In this document: positions 7,831 to 13,353 of the stretch, one piece after another | Layout: each line of letters opens with the position of its first letter | Position numbering within the stretch: position 1 is the stretch's first letter | Source: an uncultured Ruminococcus sp. | GTDB lineage: Bacteria; Bacillota; Clostridia; Oscillospirales; Acutalibacteraceae | Reading direction: 5' to 3' | NCBI GenBank assembly: GCA_902773035.1 | Contig: CACYDB010000162.1 | Span: 1 to 13,353, forward strand | DNA length: 13,353 bases | The notes under the pieces: generated by a model | Told to the model about the DNA's origin: nothing | Databases searched by the model: none | Seen by the model: only the letters and a program-made list of their open reading frames with translations | Made by a program: the position numbers and the translations under genes

Positions 7831-8128
7831 CCTGCTTCAACTCCTCACGCAGCTTATCGTATATTTCGTCGGGAATCTGAGTCTGAAACGCGCGCTCAAA
7901 CCTTCTCGCCCTGACAGCCTTGTCAAGACAGCCGATGTCGGCGCATACGTAAGCTCCCCTGCCCGCTTTCTTGCCCGTAAGGTCGAGGCTTATCTCACCC
8001 TTTGAGATGACTTCGCCGTTCTCGTCCTTAACATCGGGCGCCTTTACTACGCGGACAAGCTCCCGCTTAGGCTTCATTTCGCCGCAGCCCGTGCATTTAC
8101 GCATAGGAATTTTCTTCTGCTTGATCAT
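7823..8128 (-). CDS. ylxR: YlxR family (DUF448) nucleic-acid-binding protein
   Basis: A 101-residue basic protein of the YlxR/DUF448 family, encoded between nusA and ylxQ as in most Firmicutes. The hallmarks are PMRKCTGCGEMKPKRELVRVV (8-28), the GRGAYVC motif (57-63) and a basic ARRFERAFQ segment near 74-82. Family members are small RNA- or nucleoid-binding proteins; the role in this organism cannot be derived from sequence. The ATG overlaps the nusA stop by four bases (ATGA), so translation is probably coupled. Confidence 0.94.
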   Translation of the reverse strand: MIKQKKIPMRKCTGCGEMKPKRELVRVVKAPDVKDENGEVISKGEISLDLTGKKAGRGAYVCADIGCLDKAVRARRFERAFQTQIPDEIYDKLREELKQGE

Positions 8129-9255
8129 TCTTCGGCGCTCTCTGCTTCAACCTCAGTCTCAACCTCAGCCTCAGTCTCAGCCTCGTCTGTATCCTCTTCC
8201 TCGCCGTAGAAGCCCGACTCGGGACGGATGTCGATCTTCCAGCCCGTAAGTCTTGCGGCAAGACGGGCGTTCTGACCCTTGTTGCCGATAGCGAGCGAGA
8301 GCTGACCGTCGGGAACCGTTACCTTACAGCTCTTGGCTGACTCGTCAACGACGTCAACCTTGAGAACCGTAGCGGGTGATAACGCCGACGCGATATAAGC
8401 CATCGGGTCGTCGCTGTATTCAATAATATCGATCTTCTCGTTGCCGAGCTCGTCAACGATGGTGTTGACTCTGTCGCCGCGCGTACCGATACATGAGCCG
8501 ATAGCGTCAACGTTCTCGTCATTTGAGAACACAGCCATCTTTGTACGGCTTCCGGCTTCTCTTGCGATAGCCTTGATCTCAACAACGCCGTCGAAGATTT
8601 CGGGAACCTCCTGCTCAAAGAGTCGCTTAACAAGCTCGGGGCTTGTGCGGCTGATCATAGCCCTGGGACCGCGCTCATTGTCCTTGATGTCCGCAACAAG
8701 AACCTTGATCTGATCGCCCTCCTTGAGAACTCTGTCACCGACCTGCTCAGCTCTGGGCAGAGTCGCGATAGCCTTACCGATCTTGATCGTAGCCATACCG
8801 TTGGTGGGGTCGACTCTCTCGACCGTAGCGGTAACGAGCTCGCCGAGACGGCTCTCAAACTCCTTACGCATCTGTCCCTTCTCGCCGTCGCGGATACCCT
8901 GACGGATAACGGAACGGGCAGTCTGAACGGCGATACGTCCGAGCTGCTTGGGATCGAGAGGAATCTCCATCTCATCGCCTACAGCGATTCTCTTACGCTT
9001 CTTCTGAGCCTGCTCGAGAGTGACCTCGTAGTTATCGTCAAAAAGATCCTCGTCCGCGACTACGACCTTGACGAGCTTTACGTCAAAGGTGCCCTTCTCG
9101 CGATTAACCTTAAATACAACATTGTCGTTGCCGCCGTAGTTATTCTTGCAGGCAACCTTGATAGCGCGCTCGATCTGCTCGAGCATATAATCAACGGGTA
9201 TACCCTTTTCTTTTTCCATTTGCTCAAGAGCGGCAAATAATTCCTTGTTATTCAT
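8125..9255 (-). CDS. nusA: Transcription termination/antitermination factor NusA
   Basis: A 376-residue RNA polymerase-associated factor that controls pausing, intrinsic termination and antitermination. Domains in order: RNAP-binding N-terminal domain (1-125), S1 RNA-binding domain (about 138-205, beginning ELVTATVERVDP), KH1 with GSCIGTRGDRV (253-263), and KH2 with LAIGNKGQNARLAARLTGW (321-339). There is no C-terminal acidic-repeat domain of the E. coli kind, as is usual in Firmicutes. Instead a very acidic Glu/Thr/Val tail (351-376) ends the protein, encoded by imperfect 12-base repeats. The ATG has an AAAGGA site 10 bases upstream (9266-9271), with a hairpin directly before it. Second gene of the operon. 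Confidence 0.96.
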   Translation of the reverse strand: MNNKELFAALEQMEKEKGIPVDYMLEQIERAIKVACKNNYGGNDNVVFKVNREKGTFDVKLVKVVVADEDLFDDNYEVTLEQAQKKRKRIAVGDEMEIPLDPKQLGRIAVQTARSVIRQGIRDGEKGQMRKEFESRLGELVTATVERVDPTNGMATIKIGKAIATLPRAEQVGDRVLKEGDQIKVLVADIKDNERGPRAMISRTSPELVKRLFEQEVPEIFDGVVEIKAIAREAGSRTKMAVFSNDENVDAIGSCIGTRGDRVNTIVDELGNEKIDIIEYSDDPMAYIASALSPATVLKVDVVDESAKSCKVTVPDGQLSLAIGNKGQNARLAARLTGWKIDIRPESGFYGEEEDTDEAETEAEVETEVEAESAEE

Positions 9256-9274
9256 TTTCCTATCATCCTTTCTT

Positions 9275-9348
9275 CTCGGGAGCCCCGAGAGCCAAATCCG
9301 CCTTTGGAAAAGCTCTTTTCCAACCGACGTTTTATTAACGGCGGGGCT
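9275..9348 (-). other. Structured rimP-nusA intergenic RNA segment
   Basis: The 115 bases between rimP and nusA hold several inverted repeats. A perfect 9-base arm pair (9304-9312 with 9315-9323) has a 2-base centre. CTCGGG/CCCGAG (9275-9280 with 9284-9289) forms a hairpin 3 bases upstream of the nusA ribosome binding site. Longer-range arms also exist: CCGCC 9298-9302 with GGCGG 9340-9344, and AGCCCCG 9281-9287 with CGGGGCT 9342-9348. The long-range arms overlap each other and the small hairpin, so they cannot all form at once. No T-run follows any stem, so this is not a plain terminator. It may be a post-transcriptional control element, an RNA processing site or a dispersed genomic repeat. 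Confidence 0.5.
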
Positions 9349-9370
9349 GACCTTAAATATTTACTAACAA

Positions 9371-9844
9371 TTAATCAAAATCGTCAAGCTTTATCCAAGC
9401 GGCGTCCTTGGCGCTGATCGTAACCTCATTCTCGCCGCTGTGGTCTGTAATTGTAACATTTCCTTTGTCGTAGCCCGTGAGGACTCCCTTGAACTCCTTG
9501 CCGATGTTGTCAAGCGGTCTGATCATTCTGACCATAATATCGGCTCCGATGAAGCTCTCAAAATGCTCGTCGCGTACGAGAGCTCTCTCAAGCCCGGGCG
9601 AGCATACCTCAAGCGTGTACGCCTGTTCGATCGGGTCAGCCTCGTCGAGCGGTTTATCAATCGCGCGGGAAACCTTCTCGCAGTCGTTGATATTGATACC
9701 CTCGTCGCTGTCGATTATAATTCTGAGGAACCAGCCCGCGCCCTCCTTGACGAAGCGCACATCCCAGAGCCTGAGTCCCAGCTCGTTTACAATCGGCTCG
9801 ACGATCTCCCAAACGCGAGTGACCGTATTGCCTTTTTTAGCCAT
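9371..9844 (-). CDS. rimP: Ribosome maturation factor RimP
   Basis: A 157-residue protein needed for 30S subunit maturation. The N-terminal alpha/beta domain shows VWEIVEPIVNELGLRLWDVRFVKEG (11-35) and LRIIIDSDEGININDCEKVSRAID (39-62). The family signature LEVCSPGLERAL follows (about 77-88), and a C-terminal SH3-like domain covers about 95-157. The ATG at 9842-9844 is chosen because AAAGGAG (9850-9856) sits 5 bases upstream. An in-frame extension of 39 codons exists, but it would begin at about the predicted transcription start and would turn a leader hairpin into protein with no resemblance to RimP. First gene of the eight-gene operon. Confidence 0.94.
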   Translation of the reverse strand: MAKKGNTVTRVWEIVEPIVNELGLRLWDVRFVKEGAGWFLRIIIDSDEGININDCEKVSRAIDKPLDEADPIEQAYTLEVCSPGLERALVRDEHFESFIGADIMVRMIRPLDNIGKEFKGVLTGYDKGNVTITDHSGENEVTISAKDAAWIKLDDFD

Positions 9845-9849
9845 ACATC

Positions 9850-9908
9850 CTCCTTTGAGTTTCAAAAATTCGGTAAACAGAAAGGAGCAAGCCGTTCGCT
9901 CACTCCTT
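9850..9908 (-). promoter_or_regulatory. rimP leader: hairpin plus SD / anti-SD / SD-mimic triad
   Basis: On the mRNA strand the leader contains AAGGAG (9903-9908), then CTCCTTT (9881-9887), then the real Shine-Dalgarno AAAGGAG (9850-9856). The first two form the outer part of an 11-pair hairpin (9882-9892 with 9898-9908, loop of 5, two G-U pairs). CTCCTTT is also perfectly complementary to the real Shine-Dalgarno sequence. Two exclusive foldings are therefore possible: one leaves the rimP site free, the other hides it. The complementarity is visible in the sequence; a regulatory role is inferred. Confidence 0.45.
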
Positions 9909-9932
9909 ACATAAACTTTATTCAACATTAGG

Positions 9933-9961
9933 ATTATAGCACTTAATTCAGAAAAAATCAA
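9933..9961 (-). promoter_or_regulatory. Promoter of the rimP-nusA-infB-truB operon
   Basis: The minus strand has a -35 TTGATT (9956-9961), a 17-base spacer and a consensus -10 TATAAT (9933-9938) with the extended TG motif (TGCTATAAT). Transcription would start near 9926, giving a leader of about 80 bases before rimP. The -35 lies only 16 bases after the stop codon of the upstream membrane-protein gene. Confidence 0.85.
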
Positions 9962-9977
9962 GTGTTATTTGAAAATT

Positions 9978-10571
9978 TTACAGTACGAGGTCGTCGCCCT
10001 GACCGTCCTTATATGCTCTGGGCTCCTTTTCGCCGTGGAAAACAATGTGATACATAATCTCGAGCACAAGGAAAACGAGCTTCATAAACAGGAATACGCC
10101 CAGCGTGATCGCGACGAAAAATCCGAACGCGTTAGTGATGATCGGCTTATCGACAAGCCCCTGCGCGAACTGGTTGAACGAACGGAATACAAAGGCGTAG
10201 AACGCTGTTCCCAGAACAAACTCGCAGAAGGTCGCGAACCTCGGCAGGAAAATCAGTATCGCAAGAAAAATCAGCATAGCTACAAGCCAGATCGCGACGC
10301 CGATCGTGCTGCTGAGTCCCTGGAACAATCCGCCGAAATATTTAAGCGCGATATACTCGTACGAGCGGAACCCGATAATGTTCATCGGAATAAAGAACAC
10401 GAGCATAGGGATAACTCTGCGGATAAATATAGTGTACCACTTGCCCATATCCTCCTTGTATGTGTCAATTTCATCGAGGTACCAGCGGATTCTTTCCTTG
10501 TTATTCTTAAAAACAGGCTTTCTGTCAAATTCGTCGGAATGAACCTCGGGTGTCATTTTTTCATCTGCCAT
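9978..10571 (-). CDS. Unrecognised multi-pass membrane protein
   Basis: A 197-residue protein with no family I recognise. Residues 1-46 are charged and cytoplasmic-looking (EFDRKPVFKNNKERIRWYLDEIDTYKEDMGKW). Hydrophobic segments lie at about 47-68, 88-110, 112-130 and 146-176, giving roughly four membrane spans, perhaps five if the last is split. The C-terminus (178-197) is short and charged. No catalytic motif, signal peptide or cysteine pattern is visible. It starts 14 bases after the ddh stop with a GGAGG ribosome binding site, so it is probably co-transcribed with ddh. No terminator was found after its stop, so its transcripts may run into the rimP operon. The gene is well supported; its function is unknown. 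Confidence 0.85.
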   Translation of the reverse strand: MADEKMTPEVHSDEFDRKPVFKNNKERIRWYLDEIDTYKEDMGKWYTIFIRRVIPMLVFFIPMNIIGFRSYEYIALKYFGGLFQGLSSTIGVAIWLVAMLIFLAILIFLPRFATFCEFVLGTAFYAFVFRSFNQFAQGLVDKPIITNAFGFFVAITLGVFLFMKLVFLVLEIMYHIVFHGEKEPRAYKDGQGDDLVL

Positions 10572-10585
10572 ATTTTCCTCCGATT

Positions 10586-11566
10586 TTATAAATAATGCGC
10601 TCTGAGCTCATCGCCGCTCTTGGCGGACAGGTAAGCGGGAGCTATATCAAAGACTGTCTTAGCGCCGCTCACGCCCTCGCTGTTAAGACGGCAGGCGGCT
10701 CTCGCGTAGGCTACAAGCACTGAGCCCGTGAACTCGGGATTTGAGTCGAGCTTGAGGCTGTACTCAACGACGTGGCTGTTGCCCTCGCCCGTTTTACCGC
10801 TGTAGATAACGGAGCCTCCGTGCGGAAGTCCGCTGTGATCGCGCTTCATCTCCTCGGCGGAGATAAAGTGAACGGTCGTGTCGTAGTCGGCGAAGTAGTT
10901 GGGCATAGTCTTGATTTTTTCCTCGATGACCGCCTTGTCGGCGCCCTCCTCGGCAACGACAAAGCACTCTCTCATATGCTTTTCTCTTGTGGAAAGCTCG
11001 GGATTACTTCCGCTTCTGACCGCGTCGAGAGCCTTATCAATGGGGATCGTATACTGACGGGCGTCGAGCACGCCTTCGATACGGCGGACAGCGTCGGAGT
11101 GACCCTGACTTACGCCCTTGCCCCAGAATGTGTAAGCCTGACCTCCGGGGAGAATCGAATCGGCGTAAACCCTGCTCAGCGAGAACATACCGGGATCCCA
11201 GCCGCAAGAGATGATTCCGATTTTGCCGCCCTTCTCAGCCGCGGCGTTTACGTTCGCGAAGTGAGAGGGAATGTTGGCGTGCGTGTCAAAGCTGTCGATA
11301 ACATTATAGAGCGCGGCGTACTTAGGAGTCATCTCGGGCAAATCGGTCGCCGAGCCTCCGCAGATAATGAGGACGTCGATATCGTCCCTTCCGTTTTCAA
11401 GCTCAGACGCGTTCCTGACGGGAACTCCTTCCGTCTTTATCGTCAGTCCCGACGGGTCGCGGCGCGTATATACGCCTGTGAGAACCATATCGTCGCAAGC
11501 GGCGACAGCGGCCTCAACGCCTCTGCCGAGATTTCCGTAACCGAGAATACCAATTTTAATACTCAT
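10586..11566 (-). CDS. ddh: meso-Diaminopimelate dehydrogenase
   Basis: A 326-residue NADP-dependent enzyme predicted to make meso-2,6-diaminopimelate by reductive amination of tetrahydrodipicolinate in one step, supplying lysine and peptidoglycan. The Rossmann motif ILGYGNLGRGVE is at 7-18. IICGGSATDLPE (67-78), NVIDSFDTHANIPSHF (88-103), SCGWDPGMFSLSRVY (120-134) and the substrate-region WGKGVSQGHSDAVRRI (148-163) follow, as in known Ddh proteins. Length is usual. The ATG has a CGGAGG site upstream and its own promoter at 11608-11636. This is the short lysine route found in a limited set of bacteria, including many Clostridia and Bacteroidetes. Expression is probably linked to the following membrane-protein gene. 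Confidence 0.95.
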   Translation of the reverse strand: MSIKIGILGYGNLGRGVEAAVAACDDMVLTGVYTRRDPSGLTIKTEGVPVRNASELENGRDDIDVLIICGGSATDLPEMTPKYAALYNVIDSFDTHANIPSHFANVNAAAEKGGKIGIISCGWDPGMFSLSRVYADSILPGGQAYTFWGKGVSQGHSDAVRRIEGVLDARQYTIPIDKALDAVRSGSNPELSTREKHMRECFVVAEEGADKAVIEEKIKTMPNYFADYDTTVHFISAEEMKRDHSGLPHGGSVIYSGKTGEGNSHVVEYSLKLDSNPEFTGSVLVAYARAACRLNSEGVSGAKTVFDIAPAYLSAKSGDELRAHYL

Positions 11567-11607
11567 AACAGCCTCCGTAATATATTGATAAATAAAAATA
11601 CATATTT

Positions 11608-11636
11608 ATTGTATCACTTACGGATAAATTTTTCAA
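11608..11636 (-). promoter_or_regulatory. Promoter of the ddh unit
   Basis: On the minus strand a -35 TTGAAA (11631-11636) is followed after 17 bases by a -10 TACAAT (11608-11613). The ddh start codon is about 40 bases downstream of the -10. The surrounding 155-base gap is AT-rich and holds the terminator of the repeat-protein gene on its far side. Confidence 0.7.
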
Positions 11637-11679
11637 TAAAAATATGCAAAAACCACAAAATTTTCACTGACAAAGAAGA

Positions 11680-11699
11680 GGACAGGCAAAAGCCTGTCC
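11680..11699 (-). terminator. Terminator of the repeat-protein gene
   Basis: GGACAGGC and GCCTGTCC form an 8-base-pair GC-rich stem with a 4-base loop, 23 bases after the stop codon at 11723. On the minus strand it is followed by a pyrimidine-rich tract (TCTTCTTTG) rather than a pure T-run, so termination may be incomplete. Confidence 0.65.
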
Positions 11700-11722
11700 C
11701 ATAAATTGATTATTGAGTTAGC

Positions 11723-12772
11723 TTATTTCGGAGTTGCGGGTCCTTCGTATGGTATCGGAGCCACGGGTTCTTCTTTGGGAACTGCCGGACTCGCGCCTTG
11801 TTCCTCGGACTCTTCTTCCTTGGGTTCTTCCGCCTTGGGCTCTTCTGCCTTGGGCTCTTCCTCCTTGGGTTCTTCTGCCTTAGGCTCTTCTGCCTTGGGC
11901 TCTTCCGCCTTGGGCTCTTCCTCCTTGGGCTCCTCTGCCTTGGGTTCTTCTGCCTTAGGCTCTTCTGCCTTGGGCTCTTCCTCCTTGGGCTCTTCCTCCT
12001 TGGGCTCCTCTGCCTTGGGCTCTTCTGCCTTAGGCTCCTCTGCCTTGGGCTCTTCTGCCTTAGGCTCCTCTGCCTTGGGCTCTTCTGCCTTGGGCTCCTC
12101 TGCCTTGGGCTCTTCCGCCTTGGGCTGTTCCTCTGTAGGAGCAGGCTCTGTAGCTATCGCCTCTGTCGGAGCTTCTGTAGCTTCCTGTGTGGGAGCTTCT
12201 GTCGGTGCCTCTGTCGGAGCTTCTGTGGCTTCCTGTGTCGGCGCCTCTGTGGGAGCTTCTGTCGGAGCTTCTGTCGGAGCTTCTGTGGGCGCCTCTGTCG
12301 GTGCTACTACGGGAGTTTCCGCGGGCTTCTCCGCGGGCTTCTTGGCAGGCTCTGTCTTTTTCTTAGTTGTTTTCTTCGCGGCGGCTTTAGCCTTCTTTAC
12401 CGTTAAGTTAAGTGTAGCGCTTAACGCCTTTTTGTTCTTACCCTTTGCTTTTGTTGTTACCGTAATAACAGCCTTGCCTGCTTTCTTAGCGGTAACGCTG
12501 ACTTTTTTGCCGGAAACGCTTACTTTTGCTACTTTTTCGTTCGAGGACTTAGCCGAGAACTTCTTTGAAGCCTTGCCCTTGACCTTAACAGTAACCTCAT
12601 AAGATGCCGACTTTGTTTTTTTGCTTGCGGGAATTGTGATGGTCGCGTCTTTCTTAATGCTGATTGACTTGACATACTTCTTGGGCGCCTTAGCGGCGGC
12701 GCCGAATGAAAGTACGGGAATCGCCATAAGCGCGCAAAGAATTACGCTGATAATTCCGATGGATTTTTTCAT
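11723..12772 (-). CDS. Secreted Ig-like protein with APTE and PK(A/E)EE repeats
   Basis: A 349-residue secreted protein. Residues 1-29 are a signal peptide (MKKS, then a hydrophobic run ending FGAAAKA). Residues 33-126 resemble a Big2-type bacterial Ig-like domain: SNEKVAKVSVSGKKVSVTAKKAGKA (78-102) is the typical strand-turn-strand of that fold. A Lys/Ala stretch (127-152) follows, then an APTE repeat with TQEATE interruptions (157-205), then exactly 21 five-residue units of PK(A/E)EE (217-321) and a 28-residue tail ending PYEGPATPK. No LPXTG motif, dockerin or C-terminal membrane helix is seen, so how it is held at the surface, if at all, is unclear. The repeats look like an extended spacer of alternating charge. 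The ATG has a strong AAGGAGG site, and the gene has its own promoter and terminator. No enzyme domain is visible. Confidence 0.9.
   Translation of the reverse strand: MKKSIGIISVILCALMAIPVLSFGAAAKAPKKYVKSISIKKDATITIPASKKTKSASYEVTVKVKGKASKKFSAKSSNEKVAKVSVSGKKVSVTAKKAGKAVITVTTKAKGKNKKALSATLNLTVKKAKAAAKKTTKKKTEPAKKPAEKPAETPVVAPTEAPTEAPTEAPTEAPTEAPTQEATEAPTEAPTEAPTQEATEAPTEAIATEPAPTEEQPKAEEPKAEEPKAEEPKAEEPKAEEPKAEEPKAEEPKAEEPKEEEPKEEEPKAEEPKAEEPKAEEPKEEEPKAEEPKAEEPKAEEPKEEEPKAEEPKAEEPKEEESEEQGASPAVPKEEPVAPIPYEGPATPK
11810..12124 (-). repeat. 15-bp tandem repeat, 21 units, coding PK(A/E)EE
   Basis: Twenty-one consecutive 15-base units with no insertion or deletion. Sixteen encode PKAEE and five encode PKEEE. 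Third-position changes between units are few, so the units are close at the DNA level. The opposite strand is also open across the array, a by-product of its composition. Such arrays can gain or lose whole units by slippage without breaking the frame. Confidence 0.92.
12158..12304 (-). repeat. 12-bp tandem repeat coding APTE
   Basis: A run of mostly APTE tetrapeptides in the same secreted protein, with two TQEATE interruptions that keep the frame. Thr/Pro-rich linkers like this are common in secreted proteins of Ruminococcus-like bacteria and could be O-glycosylated; that is an inference. Confidence 0.85.
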
Positions 12773-12853
12773 AATTTTTCCTCCTTAATGAAATAATAAA
12801 GCTTTTTATCGCACGGATTTGAGCAGTAACTGACCCGCGCTTTCCTTCGTCTT

Positions 12854-12882
12854 ATTATAACATATCGCTAACAGAATTTCAA
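12854..12882 (-). promoter_or_regulatory. Promoter of the repeat-protein gene
   Basis: Minus-strand -35 TTGAAA (12877-12882), 17-base spacer and consensus -10 TATAAT (12854-12859) with extended TG (TGTTATAAT). It predicts a leader of about 75 bases before the ATG at 12772. Confidence 0.82.
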
Positions 12883-12895
12883 CATCTTTGACAAT

Positions 12896-12916
12896 TTGTG
12901 TATATTTTTTACACAA
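12896..12916. promoter_or_regulatory. Operator-like inverted repeat upstream of the promoter
   Basis: TTGTGTA (12896-12902) and TACACAA (12910-12916) are perfect 7-base inverted arms around a 7-base AT spacer. The site begins 13 bases upstream of the -35 of the repeat-protein promoter, where an activator would bind. It lies between that promoter and the small ORF upstream. A protein-binding role is inferred only from symmetry and position. Confidence 0.35.
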
Positions 12917-12950
12917 CACTCTGACCGTCGGTAACGCCGCGCTTAATACG

Positions 12951-13097
12951 TTACAGAATATCCTCTACGCTGAAATTATCCTTGATTATTTCCCGTGATT
13001 TGACGTAGCGGTTATCTCTTTCCTCCGAAGCCAATAAAACATCGGCTTTGGAAAGAAGCTCCGCCTTCACTTCGGGTGTAAAATACCGCTCTTTCAT
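12951..13097 (-). CDS. Small 48-residue hypothetical protein
   Basis: A short ORF with strong translation signals: AGGAGG at 13103-13108, 5 bases before the ATG at 13095-13097. It begins MKERYFTPEVKAELL and ends REIIKDNFSVEDIL. The composition is charged and helix-forming, with no membrane segment, signal peptide or cysteine. It starts 10 bases after the stop codon of the gene entering from the right, and its ribosome binding site touches that stop, so the two are very likely translated from one message. I do not recognise a family. It could be a small partner or regulator of the upstream protein, or a non-functional remnant; the good ribosome binding site favours a real gene. Confidence 0.6.
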   Translation of the reverse strand: MKERYFTPEVKAELLSKADVLLASEERDNRYVKSREIIKDNFSVEDIL

Positions 13098-13107
13098 AGC
13101 TTCCTCC

Positions 13108-13353
13108 TCACGCGCCTGCATCGGACAACGCCTGAGCGCCGTCGTAGCTTATACTGCATCCGCCGTAGAAGCTTGTTCCGCCGTAATCGTTGTAGAAGGT
13201 TCTCAAAAGCCCGTTAGCGTCGTAGTAGCGCAGATACGCTCTCGCGGCAACATTCTTTGACTTATCATCGGGATTGCCGTCATAAGTCACCACATAGGTC
13301 GCCAAACGGTAACCGCTGTAATTCTGATGGTCGAGCTTAACAGCGGAGTCGCC
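13108..13353 (-). CDS. C-terminal part of a larger, probably surface-exposed protein
   Basis: The frame is open to the right edge of the window, so the gene begins outside it; 81 C-terminal residues are visible. A TTG inside could be mistaken for a start, but the frame upstream of it (GDSAVKLDHQNYSGYR) is uninterrupted and has no ribosome binding site. The visible part, TYVVTYDGNPDDKSKNVAARAYLRYYDANG followed by YNDYGGTSFYGG, has the alternating, tyrosine-rich beta pattern of Ig-like C-terminal modules in secreted Clostridial proteins (a RAY..Y..NG pattern). Family and function cannot be fixed from this fragment. The stop overlaps the ribosome binding site of the next small ORF. Confidence 0.7.
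   Translation of the reverse strand, partial: GDSAVKLDHQNYSGYRLATYVVTYDGNPDDKSKNVAARAYLRYYDANGLLRTFYNDYGGTSFYGGCSISYDGAQALSDAGA

Noticed and set aside
8130..8205. Short imperfect 12-base repeats at the end of nusA
   Set aside because: Explained by the acidic Glu/Thr/Val tail of the protein; low-complexity coding sequence, no separate function indicated.
9304..9323. Terminator between rimP and nusA
   Set aside because: The perfect stem is not followed by a T-run on either strand, and nusA downstream has no separate promoter that I can see.
9440..9931. Plus-strand reading frames antisense to rimP
   Set aside because: Shadows of rimP codon use; no ribosome binding site and no recognisable protein.
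9845..9961. 39-codon N-terminal extension of RimP
   Set aside because: It would start at about the predicted transcription start and translate the leader hairpin; the ATG at 9844 has a good Shine-Dalgarno sequence and gives the normal RimP length.
11810..12304. Possible CRISPR array
   Set aside because: Units are 12 and 15 bases, contiguous, in frame with a protein and without spacers.
11706..12602. Long plus-strand reading frame of Ser/Leu/Gly repeats (SSALG units)
   Set aside because: It is the reverse complement of the PK(A/E)EE and APTE repeats. The minus-strand frame has a signal peptide, Ig-like domain, ribosome binding site, promoter and terminator; the plus frame has none of these.
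12931..12954. GTAACG/CGTTAC inverted repeat after the small ORF as a terminator
   Set aside because: Only six pairs around a 12-base loop and no T-run on the minus strand.

Overview
The window looks like a chromosomal segment of a Gram-positive gut-type Clostridia, plausibly Ruminococcus/Oscillospiraceae. This is inferred from the rimP-nusA-ylxR-ylxQ-infB-rbfA-nrnA-truB order, strong AGGAGG ribosome binding sites, extended -10 promoters, meso-diaminopimelate dehydrogenase, and secreted proteins with Thr/Pro and Lys/Glu/Pro repeats. The species cannot be fixed from the sequence alone. Almost everything is on the minus strand; one gene (1229-1921) is on the plus strand.

Left part (1-2953): the start of a secreted protein that runs off the left edge, with its own promoter; an OGG1-type 8-oxoguanine DNA glycosylase; a divergently transcribed cysteine/histidine-rich protein (DUF6062-like) made of two matching CxxC...CxxH halves and closed by a clear terminator; then a solitary phage-baseplate/tail-like gene. 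That last gene sits directly behind the truB terminator and has a strong ribosome binding site but no visible room for a promoter.

Centre (2952-9961): an eight-gene translation/transcription housekeeping operon read right to left: rimP, nusA, ylxR, ylxQ, infB, rbfA, nrnA, truB. It has a near-consensus promoter at 9933-9961, several overlapping start/stop codons and a terminator that begins at the truB stop codon. The products mature the 30S subunit (RimP, RbfA), start translation (IF-2), control transcription elongation and termination (NusA), degrade nanoRNA (NrnA) and modify tRNA (TruB). Two untranslated stretches look structured: the rimP leader, which holds an SD-mimic / anti-SD / SD triad, and the rimP-nusA gap, which holds competing inverted repeats next to the nusA ribosome binding site.

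Right part (9978-13353): a two-gene unit of meso-diaminopimelate dehydrogenase (lysine/cell-wall precursor synthesis) and an unrecognised membrane protein; a secreted protein with an Ig-like domain, an APTE repeat and 21 exact-length PK(A/E)EE repeats, with promoter and terminator; and, entering from the right edge, the C-terminus of a larger probably surface-exposed protein followed by a translationally coupled 48-residue ORF. No tRNA, rRNA, CRISPR array or insertion sequence was seen. No stretch of more than 300 bases lacks a gene.
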